A model generated the notes under the pieces. It was not told where the DNA came from, did not search any database, and was given only the letters and a program-made list of their open reading frames with translations. A program made the translations under genes and the position numbers. Positions 1-10,300 of a stretch of 23,255 nucleotides of DNA are shown here, in pieces. This DNA comes from Phallusia fumigata (taxonomy: Eukaryota; Chordata; Ascidiacea; Phlebobranchia; Ascidiidae). Numbering within the stretch: the stretch's first letter is position 1; each line of letters starts with the position of its first letter. The DNA lies in NCBI GenBank assembly GCA_008931825.1, contig QXVZ01000678.1, forward strand, positions 1 to 23,255. The letters are read 5' to 3'.

Positions 1-1174
1 CAATGTCAAAAACAATAAAAATCAAACAAACATGTTATCCGTATGGGGAAATTCATAACGACGGCTTTCCCCATAATGCAATTCCACATGCACTATGACC
101 CTCAAATAACATTTTGCACATTTTGTACATTGGGACACTTTCCTTGGCATTTATGACATAATTTTTTACAATCATAAGTGATCCCCACACATGTAAATTG
201 GCAGTGGCAATATTGTTTATTACGAAGCCTCATTGTCTCATTGTCTCATAGATAGATTACATTGTTCTTAGCTATGTTGCTGAAGTTATGTCGATTAGCC
301 TGCAGTGACCATTGGCCTTGTAGCAACCAAACTATTTCCGACATGGCTTCAACGATGCTGTATAAACACACCAACAACATTTTGCCTTTTGAATGACCAA
401 ATATAAGTTTATGTGCAATTGTGTTTTTGTTTATTTGTTTAAAAACTACTTTAAAAGGCAGCAGTGTTATTTTTATGCATCATATTTTACAGCATCACTG
501 TAGTTTGGTTACCGTAACATAATGGCAGCTTGACTTATGCAAGCCACCTAACAGCCCCAAAAGAACACCTGTTTATGGGTAAAACAGTAATCTGATATCA
601 AACTGCTGCACTGTGCCATGACCCAGCCAATCAATTCTTTTTGGTGTTGTGCAGTCTATTAGGTACCCACTGAAGTAATCACGGTAAAAATTTATTCAAC
701 TAATATGAAGCACCAAATCTTTCAAGAAAAACCTTGGTTTGGGCTTATAAGGAAAAGCAAAACACCTGAACCTAACCAAAATTATCAAAATGCATGAAAA
801 TGCTTGTAACGTAGACACAAAAAATTTAAACTTGTGAAAAGTTATTTGACTAGGATGTAAACAGCTGTTTTCAAAATTTAACATTTTGGGGGTCTGCGGG
901 TCAAACCAAATGGTAAACTGCAGTAAAAAGAGTTCAATGCATAACCTAATATGCCTATCTATCATACCAAAAAGTTTGCAAAAGTTGGGGTGATCTTTCT
1001 TAACAAAAAGCTGTAAATCACATCAAACAAGAAAACAAAACAAAAAGGGTTCAAATAATAACTAAGAAAACACACAACAAGAAGACTGGAACTAAGTGAT
1101 ACTTGAAAATAAACCAAGCAATAGATAACATAAACATATGTGTAAAAAGACAAGCAGATTTAGATGCAAGGTAC
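1..1174 (-). other. Intron of the Pro-rich gene running off the left edge; no exon seen
   Basis: The stretch left of the Pro-rich exon is AT-rich and I see no convincing exon on either strand. The short minus-strand frames here (696-965 and 962-1153) are low-complexity, hydrophobic/aromatic translations of A/T runs. The exon to the right ends in a GTACCT donor at 1174-1169, so this stretch is best read as the 5' part of an intron of at least 1.17 kb. An unannotated non-coding element cannot be excluded. Confidence 0.55.
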
Positions 1175-1675
1175 CTTGTAACCCAGGGGAATGGCTGTTG
1201 GGTGGTTGACCTGGAGGGGGTGTAAAAGACTTGAACTGTTGCCCAGGAAGAGGAGGTGCATATCGAATGTCACCGACACCAGCATACTGCGACACTGGTG
1301 TGGGTGCCGCAGAAACTGTATGACTTCCATGTAATCCAGGAGAACCATTATGTGGCATAAAATTTTGCCCTTGCTGTTGCAATGGTGGGCCAGCCAATGG
1401 TGGCGTGCTGCTTGGGGGTCCCTGAAACTTTGATGGAGACCTAGAGTGAGGGACAGAAGCAGCACTATATGGTTGCATGTTTTGGTTTCCAGGTGGAGGC
1501 CCAATATGATTCATTGGCATCGAAGGTCCGTTAATTGGGGGCCCTGTCTGCCTTGTCATTGAGTTCGTAGGGGGCATATTATGACCTGTGGGCAATGTGC
1601 CGTTGTAGGTTGGGTTGGGTGGTGTTGCATGGCCAGCATTTANACAAGATCTTGCATGTGCAGGACCAAAATTTT
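1175..1675 (-). CDS. Internal or 5' exon of a Pro/Gly/Gln-rich protein, possibly Sec24-like N-terminus (partial)
   Basis: A 501-bp open exon, read right to left, encodes about 167 residues dominated by Pro, Gly, Ser, Gln, Asn and Met, with PP, GPP and QQQ runs and no globular signature. On the minus strand it is bounded by an acceptor ending ACACAG at 1676 and a donor GTACCT at 1174, both in phase 1. An ATG lies just upstream of the acceptor in the same frame (1685-1683), after an in-frame stop, so the exon could instead be the first coding exon. Composition and stretches such as PPLPGQQF resemble the disordered N-terminal region of metazoan Sec24C/D, the cargo-binding COPII subunit, but low-complexity sequence is weak evidence. 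SSBP, ARID1 or other Pro-rich nuclear proteins remain possible. One residue is undefined because of an N at 1643. No downstream exon lies in the window. Confidence 0.6.
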
Positions 1676-1866
1676 CTGTGTGCATTTGAGTTATGTGACA
1701 GTTTCATATGACAAATAAACCTTGTTTTTAAACCTTATTTGGTGTGCTATATGATTTACAATAGACATAGTGAAACAGCTTACTTAATATTATCCTAACC
1801 CACAATAAACTGTTGGTATACAAAGCTTTACAATAAACTTAAGTCTGACAACTTTTGTTATCACAG

Positions 1867-4800
1867 ATCATAATCCTTAAAACCATGTTTATGTGGGACT
1901 GGTTTGTAAGTGCGTTACAAGCGCTGGGCTTATATAAAAAGAGTGGCAAGCTCATGTTCTTGGGTTTAGACAATGCAGGAAAAACTACACTTCTTCATAT
2001 GCTTAAAGATGACAAAATGAGTGTTCATGAACCTACAATGCATCCAAGTAAGACTTAATGCTTTGTGAAAAGGCTCAATAATTACATACCCATTTCAATG
2101 TATATAATACAAGTTTATCAATCGGATATGCAGATAAATAAGTTGTTGTACTGGTAATGGAGTGCCCATGAACATGTTACATTTTACTGAAAACCGCCTA
2201 TGTTTTTAATTGTGGAAATACAGCTTCTGTTTGCTATACATGCGTTTGCTTACCATTTAATCACTGCTTTTAAGTTATTTGTGTGGGGCACAATTAAAGG
2301 TATGTTATGTGTTTTGATAATTAAGTGCCTTATTTCAATGGAAATATCCTTAAATTGTTGTCATTAACTGGGTTCTTAAATAATTGTTTACTGTACTGAT
2401 GAGCTATATTTTACCAAAAAATATAAGCTACACTCTTTACATTTACCCATTAAATGGATGTAATATATACGCTTAGTAGCACTCTCATGTCAATTAGATT
2501 AACTTCCTACTTATTGAAGTATTTTAAAACTGTGACATACTTTTATTTGTGTAAATAAACAGGTAGTGGCCATAGGTTGAAAGGATATTTCCTGCGACAA
2601 AATTCTAATTCCAATAATGTTACATTTTTACTGCCTCACTACAGTTGTACATCAGATAAGTTGAAATTTCCATTCTCACAAACCACTTTACTTGTGCTAC
2701 AAGAGTAACCTAATTATCCTCATTTTTGTGTAAAAAAATATCTTTTATTTTAGCCTCCGAAAACTTGACTATGGGAAGTATATCATTCACAACGTATGAC
2801 CTTGGTGGACACGAACAAGGTAAATATAAATGTTCAACAAAATGAAGACAGAAAATGCTTTCCATGATCACCAATGCTGAGTAGAACACACAGGCACACA
2901 CTCACAAACTGAACTTTGTCCCTAAGTCCAACAAATCAGACATGTGAATTTTGAACCTTGTGCCCAATAAGCAATGCAAATATCTTTTCAATACTTTGTG
3001 TAAATAGTTACATTTTCTTTTGAAACAAATTTGATTTGTGTAAAACAAAAAATAAATGACATTTCATACAAATTATTTCTACACAAAACTAGTTAGAAAA
3101 CCAAATATATGTAGGAAGCACTGTGTTTAACCCTACAGTCCCAGTGGAAACTCTACTAGTGCCTTAAGTTACCTGCCATGAATCCTATAGTTCGATCAAC
3201 ACATAAAATTTACAAAAAGCGCCACAAAACACTTAGTCAAAAAATATACATGTGTGAGGATCTATGCATTTTGGCATGCAAAACAATTGTACAAAAAAAA
3301 ATAACTGAGGTAACCAGGGTTAGGACAATAAATAAAACTGTTTGTGTATATCCTTTTACTCAGTTGTGGTCTATATGTATGCCAGTGAGATGAAAGCCAC
3401 CCTTCTTATAATGCTTTATTTGCTCATTTAGCACGTAAAGTCTGGAAAGATTACTTTCCTGCTGTGAATGGAATTGTTTTTCTGGTGGATGCCGCCGACA
3501 AACAAAGATTTATCGAGGCCAAGGAGGAGCTAGATGTATGTTTATGATGTGGTGCTCTTAAAAACAAAGTTATCGTTCATTTAAACTTCAAGATAACAGC
3601 CATTCTCCCCTGTAGGTTTGTTAATGCACTTCTGATATAAATGTTTGATCAATTTAAATGAAACTTTTGCTGCTGGTTCATGGACTTCTGCCATCTGTTT
3701 TGTATGACCCCACAGACCCACTGGTTCTTTTAACATTTTTCCTCACATCCACAATAACACAACCTGTGTATAGTGTTATATAAATTCAAATAAAGTTAGT
3801 TTGCTTAATTAGGTACTTCTACAAGTTGCACGGCACTTAAACAGAATGGAAATCATTTTTTAACTGATGTCATACTTACAAACTTCCAAAATTCGGCAGC
3901 ACACCTTAACCTGGGTTTTGCACCAGAGCAGCCTTTCAGAAAGTATAATTTCTATGTTAAAAAGCTGTTGTAACAATTAAATTTGACAAAGATTAAATGT
4001 GTTTTGCTTCCTAAAAGAATTGTTAGATTGAATTAACACAAAATGTTTAAACAATCTTTAAAATGCATGAAATTTTCCAGACTTTAGTTTGGGTCACTGT
4101 TGTCTGATTCGTTTAAATGCGCAACTCAAGTCATTACCCTGCTACATCAACACTTAATGAAGAATATCCAAATTAGATGTAATTTAGGCAGCTTGTGGAA
4201 TAAGAGATGTCATTTTGGTGTATCAATAGCTGTGTTTAACCCCATACTTCCAGCAGTTACCCCACTAGCCCCCCAAAACAGGTCAAATTATTAAACAATG
4301 TTTAAATTAGGTGAAATTTCAGCAGTTTGTCAAGCATGAAATCATAGTGCATCAATTGCTGTTTTTGGTACTGTACCCCCAGTAGTTACCCCAAGCCCCT
4401 TGAAATAAGTCCCAAGTCCAAATGTTTAAAAACTCAATAAAATTGTTACAGTTTGTAAAACTTGTGGTGCGTTGATTGCTGTGCTTACTCGATAGCTGAA
4501 TCTACAAGCCCCCTAAAGTTTATAAATGGACCATAGTGGTGTGTCAATCACAGACTACATACCCACATTTTTTTTGGAAAAAGCATGATATCAACTTGCA
4601 GTGTAAACAAAGGCACAATTTTTTTCAGAGTTTATTGATGGATGAACAAATTGCTAATGCCCCAGTTTTAATTTTGGGCAACAAGATCGATATGGGTAGC
4701 GCAGTTAGTGAGGATGAGCTGCGAAGCATTTTCCGCATTCGGTCGACAGGGAAGGTTGGTAGCCTACTTAACAATCTATACATTTTTTATTGTTGACTGG

Positions 4801-5077
4801 TATGTTTTCTGTAATTAGTACTAAATTATGTGTAGGTTGCTATTCTTTTTTGTAAGCCATGTAGCTATTTATCTTTCTATTTATTTATCTATTTATAAAT
4901 GTAACTATTTGTAACTTCATTTTTAGTAGAATACAACCTTTTTCTTTCTCTGTTAAATAGGGCCAGATTCCTGTAGCGAATCTTGGAGGTGCGCGTCCAA
5001 CAGAGCTTTTTATGTGTTCTGTGCTGAAAAAGCAAGGTTATGGTGAAGGTTTTCGATGGTTGAGCCAGTACATCTAA
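1867..5077 (+). CDS. SAR1: SAR1 small GTPase (COPII coat assembly), complete, 5 coding exons
   Basis: Sar1 is the Arf-family GTPase that, once loaded with GTP by Sec12, inserts its N-terminal helix into the ER membrane and recruits Sec23/Sec24 and then Sec13/Sec31. Coding exons are 1885-2047, 2754-2819, 3432-3535, 4629-4754 and 4961-5077 (576 nt, 191 aa), all with GT-AG introns and matching phases. The first exon probably opens at 1867 after a TTATCACAG acceptor; the ATG at 1885 fits the family start. Visible motifs: a bulky hydrophobic N-terminus without the Gly2 of Arf proteins, GLDNAGKT (27-34), switch I Thr near 55-60, DLGGH (70-74, including the catalytic-type His74), NKID, and the C-terminal [15 protein letters not shown] block. 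Length is slightly below the 198 aa of human SAR1A, mainly at the N-terminus; the protein ends in QYI, lacking the terminal Asp of the human form. Identity is very secure; Sar1A versus Sar1B cannot be assigned and is probably not meaningful here. Confidence 0.97.
4189..4520 (+). repeat. Degenerate tandem repeat (about 130 bp period, ~3 copies) in SAR1 intron 3
   Basis: Three diverged copies begin near 4189, 4320 and 4448. Each has a GCAGTTTGT-like start, a GTGCATCAATTGCTGT-like core and (in the first two most clearly) a CAGTAGTTACCCCA-like segment followed by AGCCCC. Similarity is patchy and the third copy is shorter. It lies wholly within intron 3 of SAR1 and creates only a spurious short reading frame at 4100-4294. 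Confidence 0.55.
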
Positions 5078-5634
5078 CATCGCTATGAGGACTGATGCAG
5101 CATGGCTAAACTTCCTGACGAAAATAGGCACGACATCTAAACACCCCAATACCATATCGTTTATTGTAAAAAGATAACTATCGGCACAGACACTTAATTT
5201 GGTTTTACCTCACTGTTGCTGGGATAAAAATTGAACTTAACAACCAAATTTTGTGCACTACGTGCAGATGCGTCGCTGGTTGATTGGCATGCATGATTTC
5301 TAACATAGATAATATTGTTGACGTAATGAATTTTCTTTTGACCAATCAGCGTTGGACGCACCGCGCCTGTGTACCCTTGTTATCCTGTATATTTGTGTTT
5401 GGAGTGTTTCCGCGACCCTGCGACGTCCACCGTTGCTCGGTCGCAAAAAAACGCCTAGGGCAATATGCATTTACGTGTTTGTTTTAAATTTGTATCAGCT
5501 TAGAGTCTATGTAAAAAACTAATTGCTTTCCGCATTGTAAATCTCTTTCTCCTGCGTCATCCTTCTCAGATGTTCTTTCCCCGTTGCGTTCTGTGCTGAG
5601 TCCGTGAAATTCGCGCCACGGCGGGCGTCGATGC

Positions 5635-5650
5635 CACGTACGCGTTTCAA
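5635..5650 (+). repeat. 16-bp direct repeat, copy 1
   Basis: The sequence CACGTACGCGTTTCAA is found here and again, perfectly, at 6722-6737, 1,087 bp downstream in the same orientation. Flanking bases do not match. Two perfect CpG-rich 16-mers at this spacing in an AT-rich genome are unlikely by chance and suggest a shared origin, such as ends or internal duplications of one element. Confidence 0.8.
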
Positions 5651-6721
5651 GTGTATTTGCTTGACATATGACAAGTGTAAAACCGAACCGGGCCATGTAC
5701 CTTCTGTGTGTCCACAATGTTGCAAAACCACGGGACATGAAACGACAGGCAAGCGTGCGGTCGCTTTTGCGACACTGCGTTGGTGTTTCTGAAATCACAT
5801 GTAGCTGATGTTGACTGGCCATCTGATGATGATCTCGGGTGTGGCGTTATGTGTGTGTGGTATATGATGAGAAACAGAATAAACGATCAGACTTGCTCGT
5901 CAGGTTGAAGGCCACGCGCCTACCAAGCGTGGTTTCCTCTTTTTTGAACCCGTCGTGTCAAGGGCTGGGCCCACATTAGAAGAGGAAGGGACTTGTCCGT
6001 TAATTAACTTGCAAAAAAATCTTGATCCAAGCATTATGGTTGACAGTACCGGACGCAGCAAAAATGATCAAAACGTACAGGGGCCCTCTGTAACCAAGTA
6101 CGTACTACTCACCACGTACCGCACAATACTGCCATCCTTGCCCTGAATGTCCTTCTGAAATCTATTTCCCCTTGTCACCCGCAAAGCTGGTTTCATTTTT
6201 TTCGCTCAAGTTCTCTGATTTCTCCCTGTTTATTACCACAGTAGAGGTCATAACAAAAAAGTCGTGCTCCATACTTTATTCAACAATTGCCAGCTGTGCA
6301 CAATATTACGGGTCTCTAAAATGTGCCGTGTAAAAAATACATATCCTGGTAAAAAAAGGAAAAAATCAAGTAGGGTTATACCCGGACCGAGCAGCCGCTT
6401 AGTAAGGGCACGCCCAATTGAAGAAGTGAAAGAACAAAACAAGATTAAAAGGGAGAGCACCTGTTATGTAACTATACCGAAATGTGCAAGAACACCAAGT
6501 GAAAAGGCAACAACAGCGCTTGTTTCGTGCACGGCATAACCCTCTTAAAGTCGAGAACGAGCTTTGTGTAGTCAACCATGTTAAGTGTTTCGTTTTTTTT
6601 AAATCGCCTTCACTAGATACTAAACCAGCCTAATACGTTATAAAGTAAAAATGGCACGGTTGAGTGCACGGAACTTCAAAACCTTTGTAAGTGGGCCTGG
6701 TCGTGCACATAACATGACAGT

Positions 6722-6737
6722 CACGTACGCGTTTCAA
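6722..6737 (+). repeat. 16-bp direct repeat, copy 2
   Basis: Perfect second copy of the CACGTACGCGTTTCAA direct repeat seen at 5635-5650, inside the same CpG-richer intergenic block. Not associated with a recognisable reading frame. Confidence 0.8.
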
Positions 6738-7384
6738 TCACCAGAAAAATGCTGTGTACACGTAGCACGGGGACAAAGCTGAGGTATATTGCACTAGAAC
6801 AAAGACGACAAGGGGGGTAGATGTGGTGGGGTGTCGAATACGTGGATTGTGCGTCATACGTGAATGAACAGTGTTTATGGGATTGCGATGACGAAGTGCC
6901 AGATTCTGAGTAAAAAGAAGATGACAACGCCTTGTCGGATCTGTCACGTTGCCATACCGATGTTCACGCATGTTTCAGCGCATCAAGAATGTACCTCCGA
7001 ACAACTGTATGTTCAAAATTTGAGTTAACAATCGGATGAAAATCTAAATATCCTTATGCGATATGTAATGATAGAGCTTAGTGTAGTCATCTAAACTAAA
7101 TATTACAAATTTAAATCCAATAAAAGTACATTACAACTTGTTTGCCAAGAAAAATATGTACATTACAACAAAATCTAATAAAAAAAACATCCAAGAAACA
7201 TAGAAATCTGCTCATTTCAAAGACATTTTTCACTCATTTAGTAATATTTATCATTTTTTATGTCGAAGTCGAAAAATGCATGTCACTGTACTAGTTTGAC
7301 AACACATGTTTTTGACATAATTATCATAGTTTAACGACAGCTTTATGGCATACTACTTACTTGCACCAAATTGACCATAATACA

Positions 7385-10300
7385 TTAGGTCAATCCAAGG
7401 ACTGGACGTTTCCTCCGAACTTGGGATGCAGAGATATTTTGTGAAGTTTGACCTAACAAAAGCACATGCTTTGGCATTATCTTATATGGCAAGACAATAG
7501 TTTACAGGTGTGCAAAGTATTTACCCCAAGAATTTTGAGGAGGAGCTGGATCTTCATCAGGTGAACTTGGCTGGCCAACTCCTACCATGTTTATGCCTTT
7601 ACCTGCAGTTATGAATGTTAAAATCATATATTTGCCGATTGTCTGAAAAATGTGTCAAACAAGTCACAGCCTGGGGTGTTAATACTTATGGCCGCCTAAG
7701 TAATTGCATCAAACTAAGTAAGTTTTGCCCAGGCCGAGTTAACTCTTCCCACAACCTTCACTTTTTTGTGCTCCATAACGTTTTTTACGTTGCGCAACTA
7801 TTTTCGGCTTGGTGATTGTTTTAGTGCAATTGTGTCGCTACGATTTCTTTCACAAAGCGAAATAAACTCAACTCAACTTTGGTAAGTCTTACGGTTTTCG
7901 ATGGGGCTGCTCAAGAACACCACACTACAAGCCAAGCCCTAACTTTGTTGAGGTAATCCAAACCTGTTATTCCGGCTAATCCAGATATGTTGTCGGGGCT
8001 GTATGACGAATGATGGGGATACGGCATACTGGAACCTGGGGAATTCTGAAAGAATGCACCAGATGGACTTGTTGATTTTAGGTTACCAATGGGTATAGAG
8101 TTTCCATGAGCACCAAATGTGAGGTTGGAAGGTGTAACTGAAGTTGCCCGCTTTGGTATTAGGTTGTCTGCCTGTAAGTTGCAAAAGTGTTTAAGATACA
8201 CGTTGAAACCTCGAAGAACTCAAAATTTAACAAAAAAAATTTAGTAATAAAACTGCCAAATAAAAAGTTAAGGCAATGCAAAAGCTACACTGTGTTGAAA
8301 CAATCTGTAGGATGTCAACTTCTGTTATGTGCTGATGACAGAACTACATTACAAAAGTTGTACCCTAAAAGTGTGAGTTGTGTTGGGTCGTGATACGAAA
8401 TCCAGACCCTTGAAAACCGGTTTGTCTTCAGCAATGGCACTGGAAATTCTTGTGTGTGCAGTTTTTCCACGCTGCAAATGCGAAAAACAAGCTTGATCAT
8501 ACAGGTAATACTCTAAGTACATACTTAACTGAACATTGCAAAATTATTTCACAAAATATTTTGGTGTTATGAATTGAACTTCAAAAAATGCCTTTTTGCA
8601 AAATTTATTCTCACAAAAGTCTTAGTTACTAGATAATAACAAATTTTAAACACAGTCTCTAACAACACAGACTTACTGCTTTTTTTACATCAAGCAAGCT
8701 ATTTTCCTGCAGTGATTCCAAGCCAGAAGCAATGGGAGGAAGCCTCTGGTTTACCCAAAACGAGCTGCTCATACTTGGGTTTGGTGCAGTGGGTGGTGGT
8801 TGAAATGAGTGGGGTGGAGAATTGACACGTATTGCACCAAAGCTGGAGCTGGCTGGTGCATTACTTCCTGGTCTTGTCAGCTTGGTGGCTTTTACATACC
8901 CGTCAAAGTTTCCTTTAGGGGTTTTAGCACTAACAGCAAAAAAAGTTTGCTTTGAAAGTTCATTAAAACAAAGGGTGGTACACAAATTATGTGCTCTTAT
9001 AATCTAAGCCTCTCAGGAAGCTGAGATCTGTCTAAAAAAGTCTAAAAAATATCTTTAACCTTTCTTAAGGAAATGTCCATGCTTTTGAATTTTTATCCCC
9101 AGGCCTACAAAAAACAAAGTGATACACATCAATCTACAACTTAATGCACTCACCCATCAAGTGGCAAAAGTCTCCCAGGTTTGCCAAATCGCTTGTTTCG
9201 CCCAGTAGCACTTGACTGACGATTGGCTGCCCCAGGTAAATTGTCTCTAGATGTTGTTGGTCTATTGTTCATGGCAAACGGACTAGGTGCTCCACCCATA
9301 GTGAAAGTTGATAGGTGATGTGCAACTGGTCCGATGCCTAAATTACTGCCATTTCCATTTGCAAAATGGCTTGATGATGGTAAAACACCAAAGCGACTGT
9401 CCTGACCCAAGGCAGGAATAAGCTCATCATTTCTGTGATGGAAAACAATGTAGGATATGATTTTGTTGTAGAGGTTTAAAACAATGTAAACTTACTGATT
9501 AAGGACTTTGTCACTCCTGACTTGCAACTTTTTCTGACTAATTTTCATAAGATCGTTAAGAGAGTTCATGTCTCCGAAGTTGCCATGTGGCGCAGTCGAC
9601 AGACGTCCCTGTAGCAAAAACGTTTTTTACTTTGTATGACATGAAAGCATTTAAATAAAGGACACATATTTTTTACCCATTTTCCACAGGCTTACACTAC
9701 TGCGCATGTTGATTACACTTTACGAAATTTTCAGTTCAAAACGATCTGGTTCTTGAGTGGAACAGTAATACAACACAGCACTTTTTTTCATAATAAAGCT
9801 TTTTACAAAGGAAAGGAAATACATCAAACTACTTTATTTAGTTTAGGCTTACAGATGCAAAGGACACATGACGACCAGGCTCAAGATAGTTGCCTCTGGA
9901 TGGAGGTAGCATTGAGTCATTGGGATACAGGGAGCGAGGTGGGTTTGACAATGATGGCATCAGGTTTGAAATCGGTCCACCATACATTCGATCTATGCCA
10001 GGATGGAGTGCATTGTAATCATCTTCATCATAATCTAAAAAATGAAACAAAGAAGTGCATTTCATGACATAGACTGGCTTCCATCATAACTAGCTATGAT
10101 CAGCAAATGAGGGCCTGTCTTCCAAGTGTATTTTCTGACCAAGAACAAGGGTAACCATTCGCTATAAAAAAGGCACCAAAAACATAAAAATGCGATTTAA
10201 ATTTGTAGGCAGTCAGTAAATCAAAATCAACTAATCCACCTCTTGGATCATAGGAAATAAACATCTGGCCAGGAACTAAACCAGCATTTATGGGTCTTTG

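Larger units (their letters stand above)
5078..7384. other. Intergenic region between SAR1 and FAM149 3' ends; CpG-richer block, no supported gene
   Basis: SAR1 and FAM149 converge on this 2.3-kb gap. From roughly 5250 to 7000 the base composition is visibly richer in G, C and CpG than the flanks, and several short frames occur (for example 5604-5792, 5955-6146 and 6264-6539 plus). The 6264-6539 frame gives 91 residues with a Lys/Arg-rich centre (GKKRKKSSR); I do not recognise it, and none of the frames joins into a longer protein. From about 7000 to 7384 the sequence returns to AT-rich non-coding. An AATAAA at 5878-5883 could serve SAR1 only if its 3' UTR were about 800 nt long. A decayed transposon is one explanation; unannotated UTR or regulatory DNA is another. 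Confidence 0.5.

Noticed and set aside
5604..5792. Cys-rich 62-residue plus frame, considered as a zinc finger
   Set aside because: Cysteine spacing fits no family I know, no splice sites or flanking coding sequence support it, and an equally long frame exists on the other strand.
6264..6539. 91-residue basic plus-strand frame, considered as a piggyBac-type transposase fragment
   Set aside because: No conserved DDE-region motif or Cys-rich C-terminus could be aligned; the vague similarity does not extend beyond a few residues.
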